A stretch of 64,000 nt of DNA from Azospirillum brasilense (lineage in GTDB: Bacteria; Pseudomonadota; Alphaproteobacteria; Azospirillales; Azospirillaceae): assembly GCF_007827795.1 (NCBI RefSeq), contig NZ_VITI01000008.1, positions 156,159-220,158 on the forward strand, written 5' to 3'. The translations under genes and the position numbers were made by a program. Positions 56,865-64,000 of the stretch are shown here, in pieces. Below the pieces are notes generated by a model that worked only from the letters and a program-made list of their open reading frames with translations, searched no databases and was not told where the DNA came from. Within the stretch, counting starts at the first letter, position 1; every line of letters begins with the position of its first letter.

Positions 56865-57860
56865 TCAGGCGGTGACGTCGATCACCACGCGGCCGCGCAC
56901 CTGCCCGGCGAGGATCTGGCCGGCCAGCTCGGGCAGCTTCGACATCGGCTCCACCCTGTACATCGCCTTCAGGTGGTCCTTGTCGAGGTCGCGGGCCAGC
57001 CGCGCCCAGGCGCGCTCGCGCCGCGCCGCCGGGGCGGCGACCGAATCGACACCGATCAGCGCGACGCTGCGCAGGATGTGCGGCAGCACCGTTCCGGGCA
57101 GGTCGGCGCTGCCCGCCAGCCCGCAGGCGGCGATGGCGCCGCCCCAGACGGTTTGCGACAGGGCGTTGACCAGCGTGATTCCGCCCACCGAATCGACGCC
57201 GCCGGCCCAGCGCTCCTTCTGGAGCGGCGGGCCCTTCTCCTGCAAGGCGGCGCGGTCGATGAAGCCGGTGGCGCCCAGGCCGGACAGATACTCGTGGGTT
57301 TCGGGCCGCCCTGTGGAGGCGGTGACCGGATAGCCGGCCTTGGCGAGCAGGGCGACCGCGACGGAACCGACGCCGCCGGCCGCCCCGGTGACCAGAACCT
57401 CCTTCCCGCCGGGCTGGATCGTCCCCCAGCTCTCCAGGGCATCCACGCAGAGGGCGGCGGTGTAGCCGGCGGTGCCGATGCCCATCGCCTCCTCCGGCGA
57501 GAAGGCGTCGGGCAGGCGGGTCAGCCATTCCGGCTTCACGCGCTGGAACCGGCTGTAGCCACCCCACTGGGTTTCCGACAGGCCCCAGCCGTTGACGATG
57601 ACCTTGTCCCCGGCCTTCCAATCGGCGGAGCGCGACTCCACGACCGTGCCGGCGAGGTCGATGCCGGCGACCATCGGCAGCTTGCGGGCGATTCGCCCCT
57701 TGCCGGAGACGGCGAGGCCGTCCTTGTAGTTCAGTGTGGAGAAGGCGACCTCGACCAGAACGTCGTGGTCGGGCAGGTCGGTCAGGCTGAGCGGCTTGAA
57801 GCCCCCCTTGGGCTTGCCGTCGGCGTCCTCGATGACGAAGGCGGTGAAGGTGTCGGCCAT
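56865..57860 (-). CDS. Acrylyl-CoA reductase AcuI-like NADPH oxidoreductase
   Basis: 331 aa MDR-superfamily quinone-oxidoreductase-like protein. LVEVAFSTLNYKDGLAVSGK and AGIDLAGTVVESRSADWKAG at the N-terminal half, MGIGTAGYTAALCVDALES, and the Rossmann VLVTGAAGGVGSVAVALLAK binding NADPH. The pattern follows the AcuI/YhdH group that reduces acryloyl-CoA to propionyl-CoA. No zinc ligand set is visible, as expected. ATG 57860. The neighbours do not suggest a pathway. Confidence 0.9.
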   Translation of the reverse strand: MADTFTAFVIEDADGKPKGGFKPLSLTDLPDHDVLVEVAFSTLNYKDGLAVSGKGRIARKLPMVAGIDLAGTVVESRSADWKAGDKVIVNGWGLSETQWGGYSRFQRVKPEWLTRLPDAFSPEEAMGIGTAGYTAALCVDALESWGTIQPGGKEVLVTGAAGGVGSVAVALLAKAGYPVTASTGRPETHEYLSGLGATGFIDRAALQEKGPPLQKERWAGGVDSVGGITLVNALSQTVWGGAIAACGLAGSADLPGTVLPHILRSVALIGVDSVAAPAARRERAWARLARDLDKDHLKAMYRVEPMSKLPELAGQILAGQVRGRVVIDVTA

Positions 57861-57958
57861 GCGGATTCCTCTCCCGGATCGTGTTCTTGATTGAGGGAAA
57901 GCCTAGCACGGACGCCGGGAAGGGCAAGGCGCGGGGACGGTGGAGTGTCCTTCAAGTC

Positions 57959-57981
57959 CCCTCTCCCCGGAGGGGAGAGGG
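57959..57981. repeat. Perfect C-rich/G-rich hairpin near fadL
   Basis: CCCTCTCCCC-GGA-GGGGAGAGGG, 10 perfect pairs and the same arms as 38550-38572. It lies 14 bases past the fadL stop on the minus strand. Confidence 0.75.
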
Positions 57982-57995
57982 TTACGGCATCCGGA

Positions 57996-59339
57996 TCAGA
58001 AGGTGATCCTGGTCTGGAGCGCGATCACGTCCACATGGGCCTTGTAGTCGGCGGACAGGTTGCCGCGGAAGGCGTCGCTGCCCGTCAGATTGTCGCGCAG
58101 GTCCATCTTGGCCTTGTTGGCGAAGATGTGGCTGTAGCCAATGTCGGTCCGGATGCTGTCGGTGACTTGGTAGCCGGCGCCGATCGACACCCAGTAGCGA
58201 TCCTCGTCCGGGATGCGCGGTGTGCGGTACTGGTCGCTGACCGGGGTCTGGTCGTAGGCCACGCCGAAGCGCAGGGTCAGCTTCTCGTTCCACTTGTAGG
58301 CCGCACCCAGCGCGAAGAACCAGGAGTCGTCCCAGTTCTCGTCGGTCACCGTGTCGGTGCGCAGCGGGTTGCGGTAGCGGATGCGCAACTCCTTGAAGCG
58401 CGACCAGTTGGTCCATTGCGCGTCGGCCATCACGGCGATGGAACTGGTCAGCTCGTGATAGGCGCCGAAGGAGATGATGTCCGGCGTGGCGACCTTCGCC
58501 CGCACCGGCGAGCCGGCGAAGCTGGCCTGGAGTGCCGGGGTGGCGGGGACGCCCTCGAACTTCGAATCGCCGTCCAGCTCGTGGAAGACGGAGGAACGGT
58601 AGGAGACGCCGAAGCGGGTGCCCTTGGCCGGCTCGTACAGCATGCCGGCGGTGAAGCCGACGCCCCAGTCGTCGCCCTTGACCTCGCCCACGCCGTCGCG
58701 CGAGCCCGGCGCGATGGGAACGCCGGTGGCCGCCAGGATGGAGCCGAAATCCACGGCCTGGCTCAGCCGCGCCTTGGCGTACTGGAACTGCAGGCCGCCG
58801 GCGATGGTCAGGTCCGGCATCAGCCGGTAGGACACGGTCGGGGAGATGTTGATCGTCAGCAGGCTGGAGTGGATGCCGTGGTAGCGGCCGGTCCAGCTTT
58901 CCGGATAGTCGGTGGACAGGCCCCAGGGCGCGGTGATGGCGAGGCCCAGCTTCACGTCCGGCGACACCGTGTAGGCGAGATAGCCCGACGGAATCACCGC
59001 GTCCATGCCGATGTCGCCGGGGTCGGATGTGCCCAGGATGGTGCTGCCGCCCAGCCGCGTGGCGCGGGTGCCGCGGGCGTTGCTGGTCTTCGAGGTCGGG
59101 AACACGCCGCTCAGCACGCCGACCGCCTGGTTCCCCTCGATGGCGCCCAGCGCCGCGGGGTTGAAGAACAGGCCGGTGGCGTCGCCCATGCCGTTGGCGG
59201 TGGCGCCCGCGAAGGAGGTGCCCTGACCGGAGGCGCTCTGTTCCTTCAGCAGATAACCGGCGGCACCGGCCGGCAGCGGCGCCGCGACGGCAATGACCGC
59301 GGCGGCGAGCAGGTTCCCCTTCAGTGACCAATTGGACAT
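57996..59339 (-). CDS. FadL/OmpP1 long-chain fatty acid outer-membrane transporter
   Basis: 447 aa beta-barrel. Signal peptide 1-26 (LLAAAVIAVAAPLPAGA before AG). The mature N-terminus (GYLLKEQSASGQGTSFAG then GMGDATGLFFNPAALGAIEG) is the FadL hatch-domain signature. The C-terminus ends in a beta-strand with terminal Phe (HVDVIALQTRITF). It carries fatty acids or other hydrophobic compounds across the outer membrane. ATG 59339 has GGGGAGA upstream; the longer frame to 59435 includes the promoter. A LiuR-type operator lies at 59383-59398. Confidence 0.93.
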   Translation of the reverse strand: MSNWSLKGNLLAAAVIAVAAPLPAGAAGYLLKEQSASGQGTSFAGATANGMGDATGLFFNPAALGAIEGNQAVGVLSGVFPTSKTSNARGTRATRLGGSTILGTSDPGDIGMDAVIPSGYLAYTVSPDVKLGLAITAPWGLSTDYPESWTGRYHGIHSSLLTINISPTVSYRLMPDLTIAGGLQFQYAKARLSQAVDFGSILAATGVPIAPGSRDGVGEVKGDDWGVGFTAGMLYEPAKGTRFGVSYRSSVFHELDGDSKFEGVPATPALQASFAGSPVRAKVATPDIISFGAYHELTSSIAVMADAQWTNWSRFKELRIRYRNPLRTDTVTDENWDDSWFFALGAAYKWNEKLTLRFGVAYDQTPVSDQYRTPRIPDEDRYWVSIGAGYQVTDSIRTDIGYSHIFANKAKMDLRDNLTGSDAFRGNLSADYKAHVDVIALQTRITF

Positions 59340-59382
59340 GCGTTTCTCCCCAATTTCGTTATTTGACGCAATGATACACACA

Positions 59383-59398
59383 TTGACGTTAACGTAAA
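59383..59398. promoter_or_regulatory. LiuR-type (MerR family) operator upstream of fadL
   Basis: TTGACGTTAACGTAAA is a near-perfect palindrome centred on ACGTTAACGT. It matches the site known for LiuR-type MerR regulators of branched-chain amino acid and fatty acid catabolism. It lies 44 bases before the fadL start. The regulator is not in this window. Confidence 0.6.
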
Positions 59399-59518
59399 GT
59401 GGACCCGCTGAAAAAATGTTGGACCAACAAACCATGCGTCCGGAGATACGCTTTGGACAGGGAAATGCCCGCCACGGTCGATTCGCCGCGGGCTGGAAAT
59501 GTGGGATTCAGAAGGTGC

Positions 59519-60325
59519 TCAGCCCAGCCAACCGGCGACCATGGCCATGCCCGCGCCGATCACGTTCTGGGCGTCCGTCCAGATCAGCTTCGCCGTGATG
59601 GCGATGGAGGCGACGACGAGCATCGGCCGCACGATGGCGGCGCCGTTGCGGATGACCATATGCGCGCCGATCTGCGCGCCGATCATCTGGCCCACCCCCA
59701 TCAGCAGCCCGGCCAGCCAGGCGATCTGCCCGCCGGCCAGGAAGAACAGCAACGCGGCGATGTTGCTGGTGAAGTTCAGCACCTTCGTGTGGGCGGTCGC
59801 CTTGCGCAGGTTGAAGCCGAGCAGCGAGACGAAGGCGATAGCAAAGAACGTGCCAGTGCCCGGCCCGAAGAAGCCGTCGTAAAAGCCGATTCCCGTCCCG
59901 GCGAGCAAAGCGAATCCGCGTTCGCCGATGCGCTGCTGCGCGTCAATCTCGCCGGCCTTCGGTGAGACGAGCAGCCAGATGGCGATGCCGATCAGCAGCA
60001 CCGGGATGACGTTGCGCAGGAATCCCGGATCGATCATCTGGACAATGATGGCGCCCGCCGCGGAACCGGCGAAGGTGCAGGCGATCATCACCGCCATGTC
60101 GCGCGGCCTCACCTCTCCGCCTCGGGTGAACTTCACCGCGGCGGAGAGAGACCCGAAGCTGGATTGCAGCTTGTTCGTCGCCAGCGCCTGCGCGGGCGAC
60201 AGACCGGCCCAGAGCAGGGCGGGGAGGGTGAGAAGCCCGCCGCCCCCGGCGATGGCGTCGACGAAGCCCGCGACAAGGCCGACCGCGAACAGCGCGGTCA
60301 GCGTCTCGATGGAAAGGAGGTCCAT
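59519..60325 (-). CDS. TSUP (TauE/SafE) family permease
   Basis: 268 aa, about eight TM helices. LFAVGLVAGFVDAIAGGGGL is the TauE/SafE signature, with the second copy in FALLAGTGIGFYDGFFGPGT. Members export sulfite, organosulfonates or other small anions; the substrate here is unknown. ATG 60325 with GGAGG-type AAGGAGG on the plus strand belonging to another reading frame; the minus-strand site is weak. It lies next to thiE on the same strand with a 19-base gap. Confidence 0.9.
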   Translation of the reverse strand: MDLLSIETLTALFAVGLVAGFVDAIAGGGGLLTLPALLWAGLSPAQALATNKLQSSFGSLSAAVKFTRGGEVRPRDMAVMIACTFAGSAAGAIIVQMIDPGFLRNVIPVLLIGIAIWLLVSPKAGEIDAQQRIGERGFALLAGTGIGFYDGFFGPGTGTFFAIAFVSLLGFNLRKATAHTKVLNFTSNIAALLFFLAGGQIAWLAGLLMGVGQMIGAQIGAHMVIRNGAAIVRPMLVVASIAITAKLIWTDAQNVIGAGMAMVAGWLG

Positions 60326-60344
60326 GATTCGGCGGCGGCCTTCG

Positions 60345-60983
60345 TCACCCTTCAGCCGCGGCGATGGCGGCGTTGAACGCCCTCACGGCGGCGCCCGGCC
60401 CATCGGGATGGTTCCACACGGCACCGACCACGGCCAGGAAATCAGCCCCGGCGCTCACCAGCGGACCGCAATTCTCCTGGGTGATCCCGCCGATGGCGAC
60501 GCAGGGGACCTCCATCAGTTCCGACCACCACCGGAGCAGCTCCGGCTCCGCCTTGAACGCGGCGTCCTTGGTGGTGGTCGGGAAGAAGGCGCCGAAGGCG
60601 ACGTAATCGGCCCCGGCCTCGCCTGCTTCCATGGCGAGATGGCGGCTGTCGTGGCAGGTCACCCCGACGATGGCGTCGTTGCCGACGATCCGCCGCGCCT
60701 GGGCGTAGGACGTGTCCTGCTGCCCGACATGCACGCCGTCGCAGCCGGTCTCGCGGGCCAGTTCGGGATGATCGTTCAGGATGAAGGCGACCCCGCGCTC
60801 CTGGGCGATCGGGCGCAGGGCGTCGCAGGCCCGGCGAACGGCGTCGTCGGAGCAGTCCTTCAAACGCAACTGGACGCAGGCGACATCGCCCGCGTCCAGC
60901 GCTTCGGTCAGTTTCGGCGCGAACGCCGCCGGCTCCAGGGCCGGCGGCGTCACGAGGTAGAGCCGACAGGCGGTTTCGGTCAA
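60345..60983 (-). CDS. thiE: Thiamine-phosphate synthase-like protein ThiE
   Basis: Couples HMP-PP and thiazole phosphate to thiamine phosphate. 212 aa TIM barrel from TTG 60983, with AAGGAT upstream overlapping the stop of the aldolase gene. CRLYLVTPP at the start, [20 protein letters not shown] then [42 protein letters not shown] and [20 protein letters not shown] are typical of the ThiE/TenI group. Because other thi genes and a TPP riboswitch are absent here, a TenI-like role cannot be excluded. It follows the aldolase gene by 12 bases. Confidence 0.87.
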   Translation of the reverse strand: MTETACRLYLVTPPALEPAAFAPKLTEALDAGDVACVQLRLKDCSDDAVRRACDALRPIAQERGVAFILNDHPELARETGCDGVHVGQQDTSYAQARRIVGNDAIVGVTCHDSRHLAMEAGEAGADYVAFGAFFPTTTKDAAFKAEPELLRWWSELMEVPCVAIGGITQENCGPLVSAGADFLAVVGAVWNHPDGPGAAVRAFNAAIAAAEG

Positions 60984-60995
60984 CCGAGGCGATCC

Positions 60996-61925
60996 TTACT
61001 CTTTGCCCTGGTAGATCTTCATGATCCGGTCGAGCAGCTTCAAAGCTTCGTCGCGCGGGCGCTGGAAGGCGTTGCGGCCGATGATCGAGCCGTTGCCGCC
61101 GCCGTCGCGGATCGCGCGGGCATCCTCGAACACCGCGTCCTCGCCCTTGGTGGCGCCGCCCGAGAAGACCACGATGCGGCGGCCGTTGAAGGCGCACTGC
61201 ATGATGTGGCGCACGCGGTCGGCCTGGGTGGCGATCGGGATGTTCTTGGACTCGTAGACCTTCCTGGCCTCCGCCTGCTCCAGATGGGCCGACGGCAGCT
61301 TCACCTTGATGATGTGGGCGCCGAGCAGGGCGGCCATGTGGGCGGCGTAGCCGATCACGTCGATGGCCAGTTCACCCTCCTTGGAGACGGTGCCGCCGCG
61401 CGGGTAGGACCACAGCACGGTGGGCAGGCCGACCGACTTGGCCTCCTTCGACAGCTCGCGGATCTCCTCGTACTGGTCGTACATGGCGTCCGAGCCGGGG
61501 TAGATCGTGAAGCCGATCGCCGAGCAGCCGAGGCGCAGCGCGTCCTGCACCGAGGCGGTCACCGCCTGATCGGCGTCCTCCTTCTGGCGCGACAGGCTGT
61601 TGGCGCTGTTCATCTTGAGGATCAGCGGGATCGAGCCGGCGAAGGTCGAGGCGCCGGCCTCCAGCGAGCCCAGCGGGGCGGCGTAGGCGTTGCAGCCGGC
61701 GTCGATGGCGAGCTGGTAATGGTAATGCGGGTCGTAGCCCGGCTCGTTCGGTGCGAAGCTGCGCGCCGGGCCGTGCTCGAAGCCCTGGTCGACGGGGAGG
61801 ATCACCAGCTTGCCGGTGCCGCCCAGCTTGCCTTCCATAAGAATGCGGGCAAGGTTGGCCTTGACGCCCGGGGTGTCGCTTTCGTAGTTCGCAAGAATTT
61901 CCTTAACACGACGAGTGAGCTTCAT
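60996..61925 (-). CDS. Class I fructose-bisphosphate aldolase (DhnA type)
   Basis: 309 aa. It cleaves fructose 1,6-bisphosphate through a Schiff-base lysine. LVILPVDQGFEHGPARSFAP at the N-terminus, VLWSYPRGGTVSKEGELAID, GAHIIKVKLPSAHLE with the catalytic lysine, VVFSGGATKGEDAVFEDARA and GSIIGRNAFQRPRDEA (phosphate-binding end) are the DhnA/class I signatures. ATG 61925. It precedes thiE in the same transcript, a known alphaproteobacterial order. Confidence 0.94.
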   Translation of the reverse strand: MKLTRRVKEILANYESDTPGVKANLARILMEGKLGGTGKLVILPVDQGFEHGPARSFAPNEPGYDPHYHYQLAIDAGCNAYAAPLGSLEAGASTFAGSIPLILKMNSANSLSRQKEDADQAVTASVQDALRLGCSAIGFTIYPGSDAMYDQYEEIRELSKEAKSVGLPTVLWSYPRGGTVSKEGELAIDVIGYAAHMAALLGAHIIKVKLPSAHLEQAEARKVYESKNIPIATQADRVRHIMQCAFNGRRIVVFSGGATKGEDAVFEDARAIRDGGGNGSIIGRNAFQRPRDEALKLLDRIMKIYQGKE

Positions 61926-62105
61926 CTGGCTCTTCCCCTTGGGGTTTCTGTCGGAAATGCGGCCCTCATAGCCCAGCGCGGGACTCTTTGCAACGTCGGC
62001 AGGGGTGTAATGCGACCATCCTCGGCGGCAAAAGGGCCTATCCGAGAGGTCGGATTCGGGAATCGCCGAAGGGTGAGGCGGACCTCACCGCCCAGCCGAT
62101 TTATG

Positions 62106-62351
62106 TCACAGCACGGACTGGACGATGACGTAGAGGCCGTAGCCGGCGCCCACCGCCACGACCCAGGCCCCGGCGGCCAAACCGGCCCAGACGGCGAGCA
62201 ACCGGGTGCCGCGGATCTTTTCCACATGCGGCGCGGGGAAGCGCGACCCGCGCGGAAGCCCGTCCGGCCTCTCCGGCTGGAGCAGGGCCGGCTCCGTACC
62301 CTTCAGCGGCGCAGCGTCCGCCTGGGGCCGCAAAGGCGTGGTCGTGGTCAT
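62106..62351 (-). CDS. Small protein with C-terminal membrane helix
   Basis: 81 aa from ATG 62351 (MTTTTPLRPQADAAPLKG). A hydrophilic proline-rich N-terminal half is followed by a single TM near residues 55-80 (LLAVWAGLAAGAWVVAVGAG then YGLYVIVQSVL). I do not recognise a family. It is upstream of the class I aldolase gene on the same strand with a 180-base gap. The longer frame to 62459 includes sequence that looks like a promoter. Confidence 0.6.
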   Translation of the reverse strand: MTTTTPLRPQADAAPLKGTEPALLQPERPDGLPRGSRFPAPHVEKIRGTRLLAVWAGLAAGAWVVAVGAGYGLYVIVQSVL

Positions 62352-62439
62352 GGGGGTGGTACCGCATCGTGATGATGGAAAACACAATACACCACTTTTG
62401 ATCGCGCGGATTTGGGGAAAAAGCGGTATCGCCTTGTGA

Positions 62440-62883
62440 CTATTCCGTGACATGGCCATCGACTTGCCCGCTCAGCCAGTCCTGGCAGGCGCGCCGGGGG
62501 TCGCGGACGCCGCGCAGGTCGAGCGCCTGGGGAAGCGCCGTCAACAGGCGGGTGCCGCGCTGCGCGGCGATGTCGGCCAGCCGCTCCGCGACGTCCGCCC
62601 GGCCGGTGAACAGGACCGTATCCAATCCAGCGGACAGCGCGCCCAGGGCGTCGCCGGGCCGGTCGGCACAGTCGAGCACCGCCGTCATCGCAACCGACGG
62701 GTGCCGGGCGGTGGCGTTGGCGACAACCTCGCGAAACCAGCCGGCCCCGGCCGAGGCAGCCGCACCGGGTGCGCTGACCAGCAGAAGGGGAACGCCGAGG
62801 TCCGTCGCAACGGCGCAGGCGGCGTCGGCGTCGTTCAGGCCGTGGATGCGGATGGGGCGGCTGTGCGCGGGCACGGCGGTCAT
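62440..62883 (-). CDS. Hypothetical cytoplasmic protein
   Basis: 147 aa. IRIHGLNDADAACAVATDLG, GVPLLLVSAPGAAASAGAGW and AMTAVLDCADRPGDALGALS read as an alternating alpha/beta (Rossmann-like) protein, with a C-terminal RDPRRACQDWLSG. No known family is recognised. ATG 62883. It lies 88 bases upstream of the small membrane protein gene on the same strand. Confidence 0.68.
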   Translation of the reverse strand: MTAVPAHSRPIRIHGLNDADAACAVATDLGVPLLLVSAPGAAASAGAGWFREVVANATARHPSVAMTAVLDCADRPGDALGALSAGLDTVLFTGRADVAERLADIAAQRGTRLLTALPQALDLRGVRDPRRACQDWLSGQVDGHVTE

Positions 62884-63001
62884 GACGGGAAAATCCGAGT
62901 GGGCATTTCCCCATCCCCATGCCGGGAATTGAGGCAGGTCAAACCGCCGGGGCGGAGGCGAGGCTATCCTTCCACCCCACGCATCCCTGGGGTCGCCGCC
63001 G

Positions 63002-63346
63002 ATGATGGACTATAAGGGCTACAAGGCCCAGATCGATTTCGACGACGATGCCGGCATCTTCGTCGGCGCCGTCATCAACACGCGCGACGGCATCACCTTC
63101 ACCGGCCGCTCGGTCGATGAACTGCGCCGGGCCTTCCGCGACGCCGTGGACGATTATTTGGCGATGGCTTGCGACATGGCGGGCAACACCGAGCAGCCTT
63201 ATTCGGGCAAGCTCGCCATCCGCGTCAATCCGATGCTCCACCGCGCCATCGCCACCTGTGCGGAACGCGAAGGCAAGAGCGTCGCCGCCTGGGTCGCCGA
63301 CCAGCTGGCGCAAGCCACGGGCATCAACGCCGTCAAGGCGGGGTGA
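63002..63346 (+). CDS. HicB-like antitoxin-family protein, no toxin partner
   Basis: 114 aa from ATG 63002 (ATG 63005 is alternative). YKGYKAQIDFDDDAGIFVGA and VINTRDGITFTGRSVDELRR form the HicB partial-RNase-H fold. The C-terminal half (SGKLAIRVNPMLHRAIATCA, SVAAWVADQLAQAT) is a ribbon-helix-helix DNA-binding segment. HicB antitoxins normally neutralise a HicA toxin, but no hicA-like ORF (about 60 aa, double-stranded-RNA-binding fold) adjoins it. It may be a solitary regulator. A terminator follows at 63396. Confidence 0.88.
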   Translation: MMDYKGYKAQIDFDDDAGIFVGAVINTRDGITFTGRSVDELRRAFRDAVDDYLAMACDMAGNTEQPYSGKLAIRVNPMLHRAIATCAEREGKSVAAWVADQLAQATGINAVKAG

Positions 63347-63395
63347 CCGCGTTCCGGCGGGAAATACACCGGCGAACTGAATGACGGACATGAAA

Positions 63396-63421
63396 AAGGG
63401 CGCCCCGTTCCGGGCGCCCTT
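63396..63421. terminator. Bidirectional terminator between hicB-like and gap genes
   Basis: AAGGGCGCCC (63396-63405) and GGGCGCCCTT (63412-63421) form a 10-bp perfect stem with a 6-base loop, flanked by A-run on the left and TCCTCTTT on the right, so it can stop transcription from both sides. Confidence 0.85.
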
Positions 63422-63448
63422 CCTCTTTGGCAGCAAGCCGCAGGTGGC

Positions 63449-64000
63449 TTACTTGGCGTTCGCCATGGCAATGGCGGTGTCGCTCATGCGGTTGGAGAAG
63501 CCCCACTCGTTGTCGTACCAGGTCATGATGCGGACGAAGTTGCCGTCGATGACCTTGGTCTCGTTCAGCGCGAAGATCGAGCTGTGCGGGTCGTGGTTGA
63601 AGTCGGTGGAGACCAGATCCTCGGTGTAGGCGCCCAGGATGCCCTTGAGCGGGCCGTCGGCGGCCTCGCTGATCGCCTTGGTGATCTCCTCCACCGAGGT
63701 GGCGCGCTTGGCGGTGAACTTGAAATCGACCACCGAGACGTTCGGGGTCGGCACGCGCATGGCGGTGCCGTCCAGCTTGCCCTTCAGCTCCGGCAGCACC
63801 TTGCCCACCGCCTTGGCCGCACCGGTCGAGGTCGGGATCATGTTCAGCGCCGCGGCGCGGGCGCGGTGCAGGTCCTTGTGGTTGGTGTCGACGATGCGCT
63901 GATCCCCCGTGTAGGAGTGGATCGTCGTCATGAAGCCCTTCTCGATGCCGATCAGGTTGTGCAGCACGAAGGCCACCGGGGCCAGGCAGTTCGTGGTGCA
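63449..64000 (-). CDS. gap: Glyceraldehyde-3-phosphate dehydrogenase, C-terminal part (5' end outside)
   Basis: 184 codons are in view. The minus-strand sequence enters at [20 protein letters not shown], so the first visible residue is the catalytic Cys of the SCTTNC motif. [20 protein letters not shown] then [20 protein letters not shown] (phosphate-binding), [16 protein letters not shown] and the C-terminal [20 protein letters not shown] follow. The catalytic domain is intact; the NAD-binding domain lies outside the window. Glycolysis/gluconeogenesis enzyme. Confidence 0.97.
   Translation of the reverse strand, partial: CTTNCLAPVAFVLHNLIGIEKGFMTTIHSYTGDQRIVDTNHKDLHRARAAALNMIPTSTGAAKAVGKVLPELKGKLDGTAMRVPTPNVSVVDFKFTAKRATSVEEITKAISEAADGPLKGILGAYTEDLVSTDFNHDPHSSIFALNETKVIDGNFVRIMTWYDNEWGFSNRMSDTAIAMANAK

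Noticed and set aside
60345..61925. TPP riboswitch upstream of thiE
   Set aside because: thiE follows the aldolase gene by 12 bases, and no THI-box core is visible before either gene.

Overview
The window is a GC-rich chromosomal stretch of an alphaproteobacterium. Gene content and order (hisZ-purA, rluD next to rpoH, a coxB-ctaD-ctaB-coxF-ctaG-ctaE-DUF983-surf1 cluster, thrB-rnhA, class I aldolase-thiE, a glycine riboswitch before gcvT-gcvH-gcvPA-gcvPB) point to Rhodospirillales, most likely Azospirillum or a close relative. That placement is inference from recognised families, not from a search. No rRNA, CRISPR array, insertion sequence or prophage block is visible. Codon use is uniform except in a C1q-like gene and its flank (about 44.2-45.4 kb) and an AT-richer leader before a GH5 glycoside hydrolase (29.5-29.85 kb).

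Layout. 0-6.7 kb: an edge-truncated unknown gene, hisZ, purA, then a membrane-anchored pseudokinase with a small membrane partner. 6.7-12.5 kb: rpoH (heat-shock sigma factor), rluD, a one-TM protein, L-threonine aldolase, two identical tandem tRNA-Glu genes, a methyltransferase and a Sel1/lytic transglycosylase. 12.5-20.95 kb: an ECF sigma factor, a 54-aa DUF1328 protein, a secreted repeat protein, a YjbH-type envelope protein, a GcvR-like ACT protein, TldD and a DUF3422 protein. 20.95-29.5 kb: the aa3-type cytochrome c oxidase structural and assembly operon, followed by an M32 carboxypeptidase. 29.5-38.4 kb: GH5 hydrolase, thrC, M16 protease, GNAT, a 67-aa protein, AlgH/YqgE, a DsbD-like reductase and a peroxiredoxin. 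38.4-45.6 kb: acyl-CoA ligase, rnhA, thrB, Uma2-like protein, ispH, a lipoprotein, the C1q-like orphan and a CDGSH protein. 45.7-50.4 kb: tandem glycine riboswitch and the complete glycine cleavage operon with a split P-protein. 50.5-54 kb: a MotA/ExbB-like plus MotB-like proton-channel pair and an OmpA-like lipoprotein. 54-64 kb: suhB, efp divergent from epmA, an AcuI-like oxidoreductase, FadL, a TSUP permease, thiE, class I aldolase, small unknowns, a solitary HicB-like protein and the 3' part of gap.

How genes work together. The oxidase cluster holds subunits I-III, heme O synthase, the CuB insertion factor CtaG, SURF1 and the small proteins that normally accompany them. Threonine/glycine metabolism recurs (thrC, thrB, ltaE, gcvTHP, a GcvR-like ACT protein) but in separate transcription units. 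Efp and its lysylation enzyme EpmA face each other across a short divergent promoter region.

The least-explained features are non-coding or lack a known function: a near-identical 83-bp three-hairpin element present twice between convergent genes; a nested 122-bp inverted repeat after gcvPB; a recurring family of C-rich/G-rich intergenic hairpins; a perfect 9-bp inverted repeat at the presumed cox promoter; a LiuR-type operator before fadL; a CtrA-type box before a 67-aa gene; and the pseudokinase/membrane-protein pair.
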